From positions 1 through 18,951 of the forward strand of contig JBOGVU010000050.1 of NCBI GenBank assembly GCA_050692915.1: a stretch of DNA of 18,951 nucleotides, in the 5' to 3' direction. The notes beneath the pieces are model-generated. The model had not been told where the DNA came from and did no database searches. It saw nothing but the letters and a program-made list of their open reading frames with translations. Positions within the stretch are counted from its first letter, which is position 1. Every line of letters begins with the position of its first letter. Shown here piece by piece: positions 1 through 7,267 of the stretch. Position numbers and translations under genes: made by a program. This stretch comes from CALAEC01 sp050692915 (lineage in GTDB: Bacteria; Actinomycetota; UBA4738; CALAEC01).

Positions 1-2056
1 GGCACCCGTCCGGGCCGGCCACGAGCGGGTTCACGTCGAGCGCCTCGATCAGGTCGCCCAGGTCCGTGGCCAGCACCGAGAGCCGCACCAACGCCTGGCC
101 GACCGCGTCGAGGTCCGCGGCCGGGGCGCCCCGGACGCCGTCGAGGAGGGGACGGACCGCCAGCCGGTCGATCAGCGACCGGGCCCGGGGCTCGTCGATC
201 GGTGGGAGGGCCATGCGGCGGTCCCCGAGGACCTCGATGAGCGCCCCGCCGGCGGCCACCAGGACCAGAGGACCGAACTGCCGGTCGCGGACCACGCCGA
301 GGGCCAGCTCCACGCCCGGGGGAGACATGGCGGCTACGGTGATCCGCGGCCCGAGGCGACCTGCCACCTCGCGGTACGCGCCGACGACCCCGGTCTGGTC
401 CCCGATGCCGAGCCGCACCCCGTCGACCTCCGACTTGTGGCTCGCCTCGGCGGTCTTCAGGGCCACCGGCCAGCCGATCCGTTCGGCCCCGGCCAGGGCC
501 TCCTCCTCCGAGCCTGCCGAGGCAGCGGCCACCGTGGGGATCCCGTAGTCGGCCACCAGGGCTAGGGCCTCCACCTCGGACCAGGGATCGGGCGAGGCCA
601 ACCGCTCCCGCCACCGCTCCCGGACGTCGTCTGAGACTGGCTCCGGCGGCGACACCGGGCCCCGGCTCGAAGCGTCCCTGTGCTCGAACAGGTGCCGGAA
701 CGCCAACAGGCCGGTTGCCGTGCCCTCCAGCACGGGGATCCCCACCGCGCGCAGCGACGCCGCGGCGCCCGGGGCCACGGCGCTGGTCAGGTTGGTGAGT
801 ACGGCCATCGGCTTCGACGTTGCCGGGTACACCTCGCGAGCGACCTCCATGTAGCCGGGCTCCAGGTCCTCGCCCGACAGGTCCACGGTGAACGCCAGCG
901 CCGCCGTGTCGGCATCATCGAGGAGGGCCCGCATGCAGTCGGCGAAGATCGCTTCGTAGTCCCGGCCGGTTCCCCAGGCGTCCAGGGGGTTCACGGCGGG
1001 CAGCCCGGGATCGAGACGCGATGCCAGGCGCTTCCGCGTCTCGTCCGAGATGTCGGCGAACGGGACGCCCACCCTGGCCGCCTCGTCCACGAGGTGGGCC
1101 CGCTCACCGCCGGAGTCGTGGATCGCGGCCAGGCCGCCGGGGCCGGCCCGCCGCCCCGCGGCGAACAGCTCCAGCGCGTCCGCCATCTCGTCGAGGGTCT
1201 CCACCCGGACGACCCCGTGGGCCTCGAACAGGGCCTCGTAGGCGGCGTCGTCACCGGCCAGGGCGCCGGAGTGCGCCTCGACGAGCTCGCGGGTGACGTC
1301 CTCCCGGCCCACCTTCAGCGCGACCACCGGCACGTCCCGCTCCGCCGCGGCCGCTATCGCCGAGTGGAACGTCGCCGGGTCCCGCACCGTCTCCAGGAAC
1401 AGGGCCACCACCCCGGTGGTCGGCCGGTCGAGGGCGTAGTCGAGGTAGTCGGCCATCGTCGTGGTCAGCTCCTGGCCGGTCGACACCGCCAGGTTGAACC
1501 GGATCCCCCGGTGGTTGTGCAGCAGCGCCGAGAACGCGGAGCCCGAATGCGACAGCCATGTGATCGGCCCGGGCTCGAGGTCCTCTCGCTCCTCGAACGC
1601 CAGGGCCCGGAGCCGCCGCTCGACGTCGACGAACCCCATGCAGTTCGGCCCGCACACGACCATCCCGGCCCGGCGGGCGACGGTCGCCAGGCGCTCGGTG
1701 AGCTCCGGCCCCTCATCCTCACCGCCGTCGTCGTGCGCGCTGGCGAAGATCACCGCACCCCGGGCCCCGGCGTCGGCGGCCGCCTCCAGCTGCTCCTCCA
1801 GGGCCGCGTTCGGGACGCCGAGCAGGACCAGGTCTGGGGCACGGGGGAGGTCGCCCACGGACGAGTAGCACCGGAGGCCGAGGACCTCCTCGTACCGGGG
1901 ATTCACCGGATAGATCTCCCCGTCGAACCCGCCCACCCGAAGCTGGTGGACCATCTGGAGACCGGGCGAGCCCGGCCGGGTGCTGGCCCCGATCACCGCC
2001 ACGGCCCGGGGCTCCAGCATGGCGGTCAGGGCCGCTCGGTCTGACTCTCCGTTCAA
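1..2056 (-). CDS. Acyl-CoA synthetase (ADP-forming), acetate-CoA ligase family, C-terminus cut by window edge
   Basis: The minus strand is one open frame from the TTG at 2056 to the window edge, giving about 685 residues. Probably only some 15-20 C-terminal residues are missing. Order of domains: CoA-binding Rossmann domain (AVAVIGAS near residue 19, GPNCMGF near 136), succinyl-CoA-synthetase-like domains with the probable phosphohistidine in AHSGALAG (His262), then an ATP-grasp domain ending in ALDVNPLVAGPDG. Enzymes of this family make acyl-CoA from an acid, CoA and ATP, releasing ADP and phosphate, or run in reverse. Start choice is uncertain: TTG 2056 adds the short leader usual before the Rossmann strand, while ATG 2020 gives a protein beginning MLEPRAVAV. 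The gene is divergent from the tetR-like gene, and a one-mismatch copy of the shared operator overlaps its start. I infer it activates the acid product of the neighbouring pathway. The substrate is unknown; acetate is only a family default. Confidence 0.88.
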   Translation of the reverse strand, partial: MNGESDRAALTAMLEPRAVAVIGASTRPGSPGLQMVHQLRVGGFDGEIYPVNPRYEEVLGLRCYSSVGDLPRAPDLVLLGVPNAALEEQLEAAADAGARGAVIFASAHDDGGEDEGPELTERLATVARRAGMVVCGPNCMGFVDVERRLRALAFEEREDLEPGPITWLSHSGSAFSALLHNHRGIRFNLAVSTGQELTTTMADYLDYALDRPTTGVVALFLETVRDPATFHSAIAAAAERDVPVVALKVGREDVTRELVEAHSGALAGDDAAYEALFEAHGVVRVETLDEMADALELFAAGRRAGPGGLAAIHDSGGERAHLVDEAARVGVPFADISDETRKRLASRLDPGLPAVNPLDAWGTGRDYEAIFADCMRALLDDADTAALAFTVDLSGEDLEPGYMEVAREVYPATSKPMAVLTNLTSAVAPGAAASLRAVGIPVLEGTATGLLAFRHLFEHRDASSRGPVSPPEPVSDDVRERWRERLASPDPWSEVEALALVADYGIPTVAAASAGSEEEALAGAERIGWPVALKTAEASHKSEVDGVRLGIGDQTGVVGAYREVAGRLGPRITVAAMSPPGVELALGVVRDRQFGPLVLVAAGGALIEVLGDRRMALPPIDEPRARSLIDRLAVRPLLDGVRGAPAADLDAVGQALVRLSVLATDLGDLIEALDVNPLVAGPDGC
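2042..2055. promoter_or_regulatory. Near-match TetR operator at the acyl-CoA synthetase start
   Basis: TGACT-CTCC-GTTCA differs by one base from the palindrome TGAAY-N4-RTTCA found perfectly at three other gene starts of the cluster. It overlaps the TTG start at 2056 and lies just downstream of a weak minus-strand -10-like TACACT (2070-2065). If it is a real operator, the acyl-CoA synthetase belongs to the same regulon, and its start may then be ATG 2020. It is weaker evidence than the perfect copies. Confidence 0.45.
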
Positions 2057-2115
2057 AGGCCACCAGTGTACCGGCGGCCCGGTACGCAGGGGCGCGACGG
2101 GCCCTTCGGCCCGGC

Positions 2116-2145
2116 TTGACAACCCGCGAGCGGTGGACATTGAAT
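2116..2145 (+). promoter_or_regulatory. Predicted promoter of the tetR-pot operon
   Basis: An exact TTGACA -35 hexamer (2116-2121) is followed after 18 bases by TTGAAT (2140-2145), a 4/6 match to the -10 consensus. Transcription would begin near 2152, only a few bases before the ATG at 2156, so the message would be leaderless or nearly so. The -10 hexamer overlaps the operator at 2141-2154, which suits autorepression by blocking polymerase. Confidence 0.6.
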
Positions 2146-2154
2146 GGTTGTTCA
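2141..2154. promoter_or_regulatory. Perfect TetR operator over the tetR promoter and start
   Basis: TGAAT-GGTT-GTTCA is a perfect match to the palindrome TGAAY-N4-RTTCA. It overlaps the predicted -10, the predicted transcription start and the bases just before ATG 2156. The flank reads ACATTGAA, the same eight bases that flank the Rieske-side operator on the minus strand. The likely ligand is the TetR-like protein encoded immediately downstream. Confidence 0.72.
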
Positions 2155-2155
2155 C

Positions 2156-2791
2156 ATGGGCCGACCGAGGCTCACGCGCCAGCGCCGCATGGAGATCCTG
2201 GAGGCCGCGGTCGAGGTGATCGGCGAGCGCGGCCTGTGCGACACGAGGATCTCCGATGTGGCCCGGCGGGCCGGCGCCAGCGCAGCCCTGGTCCTCTACT
2301 ACTTCGACTCCAAGGACCGGCTGCTCACCGAGGCGCTCACCCACGCCGAGGACAGGTTCTACCTGGAGACGTTCCACGAGCTGACGGGGCTGGAGCGAGC
2401 CCGCGACCGCCTGTCCTCGCTGATCGACCGGTCGCTCCCGGCGGGCGGAAGCGAGGTGCTGGGCGACTGGCGGCTGTGGTTCGAGCTGTGGTCCCGGGCC
2501 CTCCGGGACCCGAACGTGGCCCGGAAGCGGGAGGCCCTGGACCGCCGGTGGCGGACCACGATCGAGGAGATCGTCCGCGACGGCCAGCGGTCCGGTGAGT
2601 TCGCCTCGGTCGACCCCGAGGACTTCGCGCTGGCGCTGGCTTCGCTGATCGACGGGCTGGCCATCCAGGCGATCCTCGGCGACCCCGAGGCCACGCCCGA
2701 GCGGGTCCGCCGGACGTGCCTGGAGATGGCCGGCCGGGAGCTGGGCTTCCAGCCGAAGAGGATCCGGCCGGTGAAGGAGGGGAGGACATGA
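2156..2791 (+). CDS. TetR/BetI-like transcriptional regulator
   Basis: A 211-residue protein with a TetR N-terminal helix-turn-helix at about residues 31-50 (ISDVARRAG then LVLYYFDSKD), followed by a helical ligand domain. The stretch LASLIDGLAIQAIL with the C-terminal helix after it resembles the BetI-type C-terminal domain of regulators that often sense choline or other amines. ATG 2156 is preferred because the predicted transcription start lies at about 2152; the in-frame ATG at 2144 would add four residues and sit inside the -10 and operator. Its stop overlaps the next start (ATGA, 2788-2791), so it is co-transcribed and translationally coupled with the importer. The gene probably represses itself and the other cluster operons through TGAAY-N4-RTTCA sites. 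The TetR assignment is firm; the BetI-like grouping and the inducer (a methylated amine or metabolite) are inferred. Confidence 0.9.
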   Translation: MGRPRLTRQRRMEILEAAVEVIGERGLCDTRISDVARRAGASAALVLYYFDSKDRLLTEALTHAEDRFYLETFHELTGLERARDRLSSLIDRSLPAGGSEVLGDWRLWFELWSRALRDPNVARKREALDRRWRTTIEEIVRDGQRSGEFASVDPEDFALALASLIDGLAIQAILGDPEATPERVRRTCLEMAGRELGFQPKRIRPVKEGRT

Positions 2792-4074
2792 CGCTGCACC
2801 CTCGGCAGAACTGGAGGGGGAGACGTTGGCCGTGGGGAGACCGGCGGCTGGACCGCCGGGAGTTCCTCCGGCTTTCGGGCGGGGCCGCCCTGGGAGCGGC
2901 CATGCTCGCGTGCGCCCGGCGCGACGAGCTCCGCGGCGGCGGTGCGTCCGGGATCCGGATCGGGTCGCCGCAGAACCCCGTGACCCAGCCGATCTTCGAC
3001 GACAACCCGCCGATCGAGTCGGGCCTGGAGCCCGAGCCCGGGCCGCTGCGCGTGTACAACTGGGAGGACTACGTGTGGCGCCGCGTGCTGAAGGACTTCG
3101 AGGCCGAGTACGGGGTAACCGTGGAGCTCAGCACGTTCTACAACCTCGAGGAGGGGATCGAGAAGCTTCGCAGCGGTGAGGTAGCGTTCGACATCTTCTT
3201 CCCCACCGCGGAGAACATCCCCAAGCTGATCGCCGGCAAGCTTCTCAAGCCGCTGAACCTCGACTACGTGCCGAACCTCGAGGCGAACATCTGGCCACAG
3301 CTGGCGAACCCGTACTACGACCAGGGCTCCCAGTACACGGTGCCCTACGTCGTGTACCAGACCGGGATCGGGTGGCGGACCGACATCGTCGACGTCGACC
3401 CCGAATCGATGTCGAACCCGTGGGACCTGTTCTGGGACCCGGCGTACCGCGACGTGGCCGGGATGTACGACGACTACCGGGAGACGATGGGGGTCGGGCT
3501 GTACCACGTGGGGAACACCGACATCAACACGGGCGACTCGGTGGCCATCGAGGAGGCCAAGAACGCGCTGATCGAGGCGTCGTCGGCGCTGAACCTCGCC
3601 TTCACCATCGACGGCGCGTACATCCGGCTGCCGGAGGGGCGGCTTGGCCTCCAGCACGCCTGGTCCGGCGACCTCGCGGCGGCGCCGTACTACGCGCCGA
3701 AGGGGGAGGACCCCACCACGCTCCGGTGGATGTGGCCGCCGAAGGGCGCGGCCTCCACCACCGGCGGCTACGTCTCGAACGACGCCATGGGCATCCCTCG
3801 GAACTCCGAGAACCCGGTCCTGGCCCACCACTTCCTGAACTTCATGCTGGACCGGGACGTCTCGCTCAAGAACTTCAGCTGGGTCCTGTACCAGCCGCCC
3901 CTCCAGGGGCTCGAGCCGATCAGCCTGGTCGAGGACGGCTATATCGCGGACTACCTGCAGAGCACCGTGGTCCAGGAAGCCGACTTCGGGATGGGACAGG
4001 CGCCCATCCAGCTGACGCCCGAGGCCGACGCGCTGTGGCTGAACGCCTGGTCGGAGGTCCAGGCCGGCGGCTAG
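2788..4074 (+). CDS. potD: Tat-exported lipoprotein, PotD-like solute-binding protein of ABC importer
   Basis: A 428-residue extracytoplasmic binding protein of the spermidine/putrescine family (YNWEDYV near 90, GVTVELSTFYN near 109). The N-terminus carries a twin-arginine motif DRREFLRL (22-29) and a lipobox ending at Cys42, so it should fold before export by Tat and then be lipid anchored. ATG 2788 overlaps the regulator stop and has a strong purine-rich ribosome site just upstream (2773-2786). By eye against E. coli PotD as I remember it, the amine-binding pair Asp168/Glu171 matches Asp229/Glu232 (DDYRE), Trp229 matches Trp292 and Asp257 matches Asp332, while Trp255 is replaced by Ser330. 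This fits a cationic amine ligand but not necessarily a polyamine. Given the Rieske oxygenase and demethylase in the regulon, a methylated amine or betaine is a good alternative. The symbol marks family resemblance only. Confidence 0.87.
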   Translation: MTLHPRQNWRGRRWPWGDRRLDRREFLRLSGGAALGAAMLACARRDELRGGGASGIRIGSPQNPVTQPIFDDNPPIESGLEPEPGPLRVYNWEDYVWRRVLKDFEAEYGVTVELSTFYNLEEGIEKLRSGEVAFDIFFPTAENIPKLIAGKLLKPLNLDYVPNLEANIWPQLANPYYDQGSQYTVPYVVYQTGIGWRTDIVDVDPESMSNPWDLFWDPAYRDVAGMYDDYRETMGVGLYHVGNTDINTGDSVAIEEAKNALIEASSALNLAFTIDGAYIRLPEGRLGLQHAWSGDLAAAPYYAPKGEDPTTLRWMWPPKGAASTTGGYVSNDAMGIPRNSENPVLAHHFLNFMLDRDVSLKNFSWVLYQPPLQGLEPISLVEDGYIADYLQSTVVQEADFGMGQAPIQLTPEADALWLNAWSEVQAGG

Positions 4075-4081
4075 CCGACCG

Positions 4082-4993
4082 ATGGGCGAGCCCGGGGGCG
4101 TCGTCGGCGAGCGCCGGTGGCTGTGGCCTGCCCTCGCCGGGCCGGGCGTCATCTGGCTCGTCCTGCTCTTCCTGACACCGTTCTACGCGATCCTGGCGGT
4201 GGCCATGGGCCGGCTCGACCCGCTGTTCAACACGGCCATCCCCGAATGGAACCCCATCTACTGGAACCCCGAGGTGTTCGGCGAGGTGCTCTCGGACCTG
4301 TTCGGCGGCCACCTGACCGACACGTTCCTCCGAACGCTGGCGTACGTGATCGTCGCCTCGGTCGTGGCCCTGCTGATCGGGTACCCGGTGGCCTATTACA
4401 TCTCCCGCCGGGCCGGCCGGTGGAAGATCCCGTTGCTGATGCTGCTGGTGGCGCCGTTCTGGATCAACTACATCATGCGGATGCTGGCCTGGGTGAACCT
4501 CCTCGACACCGACGGCTACGTGAACCAGGGTCTGATGCTGTTCGGGCTGATCGACGAGCCCGTCGTGTGGGGGTCGGGACGCCACGACACGGTGATCCTG
4601 GGGCTGGTGTACGGCTACGTGCCGTACCTGATCCTGCCGCTGTTCGCGGCCCTGGACCGGATCGACTCCAGCGTGATCGAGGCCGCCCGGGACCTCGGGG
4701 CCACCCCGTTGCGGGCGTTCCGGCGGGTGACCCTGCCGCTGTCGAAGCAGGGGATCCTGGCCGGCCTGGTCATCATCATGCTGCCGATGTTCGGCGACTA
4801 CTACACGTCGAACCTGCTTTCGGGGCGGGCCTCGACGTACATGATCGGTAACCAGATCGAGCTGCTGGTCCGCACAGGTGTCGGGAAGTCGAAGGGCGCC
4901 GCGCTGACGCTGATCCTGATGAGCGTCGTGGCGCTGCTGATGCTCTACTACCTGATCAACGTGATGCGGGCCCAGCGGGAGGCCCGGACGTGA
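4082..4993 (+). CDS. potB: ABC importer permease, PotB-like
   Basis: A 303-residue inner-membrane permease with about six hydrophobic segments: near 21-42, 84-107, 116-139, 171-190, 223-240 and 273-294. The cytoplasmic EAA loop, which docks onto the ATPase, is EAARDLGATPLRAFRRVTLP (200-219). It starts seven bases after the binding-protein stop, with no clear ribosome site, so it is probably translated by coupling. It should pair with the PotC-like permease to form the channel, with the ATPase encoded apart at 11447-12568. The family is clear; the transported compound is not. Confidence 0.9.
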   Translation: MGEPGGVVGERRWLWPALAGPGVIWLVLLFLTPFYAILAVAMGRLDPLFNTAIPEWNPIYWNPEVFGEVLSDLFGGHLTDTFLRTLAYVIVASVVALLIGYPVAYYISRRAGRWKIPLLMLLVAPFWINYIMRMLAWVNLLDTDGYVNQGLMLFGLIDEPVVWGSGRHDTVILGLVYGYVPYLILPLFAALDRIDSSVIEAARDLGATPLRAFRRVTLPLSKQGILAGLVIIMLPMFGDYYTSNLLSGRASTYMIGNQIELLVRTGVGKSKGAALTLILMSVVALLMLYYLINVMRAQREART

Positions 4994-5919
4994 GCACCGT
5001 GGTCGAGGCTCCGGCGGCGGCCGTGGAGCGGCCGACGGTCGGCCGGCTGCGCGGATGGGCATCGAACCCCTGGGGTAAGCCCCGGTTCCTTACCGTGTTC
5101 ACGTGGCTGTACGTGGCCTGGTCCCTGGTCCCCGTCGTGATCGCGGTGCTGTTCTCGTTCAACGCGGGACGGTCCCGGAGCGCCTGGCAGGGCTTCTCGC
5201 TCCAGTGGTACACGGGCGACCCCGACCTGGCGATCATCAACGACCCCTCGATGCGATCGGCGCTGTTCCAGAGCGTGAAGCTGGCCGTGCTGACGATGCT
5301 GATCTCCACCCCGCTCGGGATCGCGCTGGCCATCGGGCTCGGTCGGTGGCGGGGGCGGGCCTCCAGGCCGGCGAACTTCCTGATGCTGCTGCCGCTGGTC
5401 ACGCCCGAGCTGATCATGGGCGTGGCCCTCCTGCTGGTGTTCGTGCACATGATCCCGTTCATCGACCTGGGGACCGGCGCCCAGCTCCTCGGCCACGTCA
5501 CGTTCACGCTGTCGTTCGTCGTCATCGTGGCTCGAGGAAGGCTGTTCGCCGTCGGCAAGGAGTACGAGGAGGCGGCGATGGACCTCGGGGCGTCGCCCAT
5601 GCGGGCGCTGTGGCATGTCTTGCTCCCTCTGCTCCGACCGGCCATCGTCGTCGGCGCGCTGGTGGCGGTGGCCATCTCGCTCGACGACTTCGTGATCAGC
5701 CAGTTCCTGGTCGGCGACGCCAGCACCAACACGATCCCGGTGCGAGTCTACTCGGCCTCGCGCCTGGGCCCGACGCCGGCTACCAACGCCATCGCCAGCG
5801 TGCTGCTGTTCAGCACGCTGCTGACGGCCACCGCGGCGGGGCTGATCCTCAGGCGGGCCCGGCGCCGCGAGCATCGCGAGGGCTCCGCAGTCGAGGACCT
5901 GGCTCGATTGGAGATCTAG
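4990..5919 (+). CDS. potC: ABC importer permease, PotC-like
   Basis: A 309-residue permease starting at GTG 4990, which overlaps the PotB-like stop (GTGA). After about 35 cytoplasmic residues come hydrophobic segments near 37-56, 97-117, 130-153, 169-183, 215-232 and 267-288. The EAA loop is EEAAMDLGASPMRALWHVLLP (193-213). It is the last gene of the tetR-potDBC operon; a perfect inverted repeat ends the unit 14 bases after the stop. No ATPase gene follows, which is unusual for this transporter type; the only candidate in the window is the PotA-like gene in the Rieske operon. Confidence 0.9.
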   Translation: MSTVVEAPAAAVERPTVGRLRGWASNPWGKPRFLTVFTWLYVAWSLVPVVIAVLFSFNAGRSRSAWQGFSLQWYTGDPDLAIINDPSMRSALFQSVKLAVLTMLISTPLGIALAIGLGRWRGRASRPANFLMLLPLVTPELIMGVALLLVFVHMIPFIDLGTGAQLLGHVTFTLSFVVIVARGRLFAVGKEYEEAAMDLGASPMRALWHVLLPLLRPAIVVGALVAVAISLDDFVISQFLVGDASTNTIPVRVYSASRLGPTPATNAIASVLLFSTLLTATAAGLILRRARRREHREGSAVEDLARLEI

Positions 5920-5933
5920 GGTACGGTCGGTCG

Positions 5934-5972
5934 TAAGGAGTAGGGCGCCGGCCTGCAGCGCCCTACTCCTTA
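5934..5972. terminator. Perfect 15-bp hairpin between convergent operons, probable bidirectional terminator
   Basis: TAAGGAGTAGGGCGC (5934-5948) and its exact reverse complement (5958-5972) flank a 9-base loop. The element lies between the end of the PotC-like gene (plus) and the end of the cupin gene (minus), where a shared terminator is expected. There is no T-tract on either side, as is common in actinobacteria, so the mechanism is not certain. Confidence 0.75.
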
Positions 5973-5979
5973 GCGCGTC

Positions 5980-6477
5980 CTACTGCGGGCAGCCTGGGGC
6001 CGGCAGGGGCTGGTCCACGCGAACCGGCAGCGCCGGTGTCGTCTTCGGCGCGAAGTACGAGGCGAAGAAGACGAGCTGGTCGGTGCTCAGGTTCCTGGCG
6101 AGGTGGATCTCGTCGGGGGACGTCGAGAAAGACGAACCCGGCCCATAGTCGATCCCCTCGGTGCAGTTCTCATCGTGGTACAGGGTCAGCGTGCCCTGGA
6201 GGACGACGTTTACGTTCTCCCCCGGGTGGCTGTGCCAGCCGAAGGTCGCTTCCGGCTCGGCCACGATCCGTTGAGTGATGAACTCGATCGCTCCTTTGGT
6301 CTTGATCTTGACCTTGGCGCCGTTTTCGAAGCGCGTGTTCACGTTGATCGGCGCGGCGAGCTCTCCGCGAGCCGTCTCGGCGACAACGCCGCTGGACGGC
6401 GTCGCCAGGGCCGCTCCCACGAGGACCGTTCCCAGCATCGTGAGACCGGCAAGGACGAGCAGTGTTCTCCGAATCAT
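5980..6477 (-). CDS. Secreted or membrane-anchored cupin-domain protein
   Basis: A 165-residue protein with an N-terminal signal or anchor (basic MIRRT, then hydrophobic to about residue 25) and a single small cupin barrel. The first cupin motif is GWHSHPGENVNVVLQG (80-95), giving metal ligands His82, His84 and Glu87; the second supplies His125 (SPDEIHLARN). All four usual metal ligands are present, so the barrel can bind a metal. ATG 6477 has an excellent ribosome site (GGAAGGAGGG on the minus strand) at proper spacing. The gene lies 20 bases downstream of the Gly-Asn repeat protein and is probably co-transcribed with it. Cupins of this size range from sensors to oxygenases, and nothing here fixes a reaction. 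No link to the amine cluster is visible. Confidence 0.82.
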   Translation of the reverse strand: MIRRTLLVLAGLTMLGTVLVGAALATPSSGVVAETARGELAAPINVNTRFENGAKVKIKTKGAIEFITQRIVAEPEATFGWHSHPGENVNVVLQGTLTLYHDENCTEGIDYGPGSSFSTSPDEIHLARNLSTDQLVFFASYFAPKTTPALPVRVDQPLPAPGCPQ

Positions 6478-6497
6478 GATGTCCCTCCTTCCGTTGC

Positions 6498-7178
6498 TCA
6501 GCATCCGATGTAGCGACCGCCGATGGTGCCATCGGGGCCGAGGTCGCCCGGTCCCTCCAGGCCGTCCCAATCTGTCTTGCTCCCCGAGCCCGAGCCGCCG
6601 GCCGGGGCCCCGCCCTGGCACATGAGGTTGCGGTCGACCCGGTTCGTGGTAGAAGCGCCGGTGGCGAACAGCCCGGACCCCGGAGCCTGGAGGATCGCGT
6701 TGCCCTTCACGAGTGCGCCCTCCCCGTTGCCCAGGAATCCCAGATTGCCCGGAGCTCCGATGATCACGTTCCCTCGGACGGTCGAGGGGTCGTTTCCTCC
6801 GATCCAGGTGCCGTCGCGCAGCCACACCATGGCGCACTGGTTGCCGGCCGACGCCGCGTTGCCCTCGACCGTTCCTCCCGCCAGCTCCACGGCCGTGAAC
6901 GGTGGCCGGGCGGCGCATGCGTCGCTCTTGTCGACGACGGTCACGTTGCCCCGCACCGTCCCCAGGATCAGGCAGATGCTTCCTCGACCGAGACCGGTGG
7001 GGTCGACGCCCGGCACCTGGCGTGTGATCCTCAGGTTGCCGCCGACCACCTGGTCCGCCTGGATAACCCCACCGAAGTCGGTGAAGCAGTCGGCCGGCGC
7101 CGCCATCGCTGGGCCTGCTGGCACGAGCCCCAACAGGAGCGCGGCCACGACCACCCTGATGGCCACTCTGTTCGCCAT
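6498..7178 (-). CDS. Secreted protein with repeated Gly-Asn motifs, possible beta-solenoid, function unknown
   Basis: A 226-residue protein with a clear signal peptide (hydrophobic 5-25, probable cleavage after AMA near residue 27). The mature part has spaced V-x-G-N motifs: VVGGN (44-48), VRGN (75-78), VEGN (104-107), VRGN (134-137) and VKGN (157-160), about 22-30 residues apart. Such spacing with short beta-prone stretches between suggests a solenoid or polymer-forming fold, but I do not recognise a named family. Six Cys residues remain in the mature protein (31, 69, 88, 115, 187, 226), one at the very C-terminus; disulfides are likely. A Gly/Ser-rich linker lies at about 189-200. ATG 7178 is chosen because AAGGAGGGAGG directly precedes it; the frame is open further upstream but without a ribosome site or signal peptide start. 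Confidence 0.72.
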   Translation of the reverse strand: MANRVAIRVVVAALLLGLVPAGPAMAAPADCFTDFGGVIQADQVVGGNLRITRQVPGVDPTGLGRGSICLILGTVRGNVTVVDKSDACAARPPFTAVELAGGTVEGNAASAGNQCAMVWLRDGTWIGGNDPSTVRGNVIIGAPGNLGFLGNGEGALVKGNAILQAPGSGLFATGASTTNRVDRNLMCQGGAPAGGSGSGSKTDWDGLEGPGDLGPDGTIGGRYIGC

Positions 7179-7267
7179 CCTCCCTCCTTCCCTCGTGGGG
7201 GCCCATCGGCGAGCCCCGTCAAACGAGGGGCGTAACGCGAGACCGCACGGCTGTAACCGTCTACGCC

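Noticed and set aside
680..2044. Long plus-strand open frame antisense to the acyl-CoA synthetase
   Set aside because: It encodes low-complexity Arg/Gly/Pro-rich sequence typical of antisense frames in GC-rich DNA, while the minus frame shows clear family motifs throughout.
2359..5062. Long minus-strand open frames opposite the importer genes
   Set aside because: Their products are His/Arg/Pro/Val-rich without recognisable domains and lie fully antisense to well-supported PotD/B/C-like genes.
2788..5919. Simple spermidine/putrescine uptake operon
   Set aside because: The operon is led by a BetI-like regulator whose sites also control a Rieske oxygenase and demethylase region, so plain polyamine uptake is not the best reading, although it cannot be excluded.
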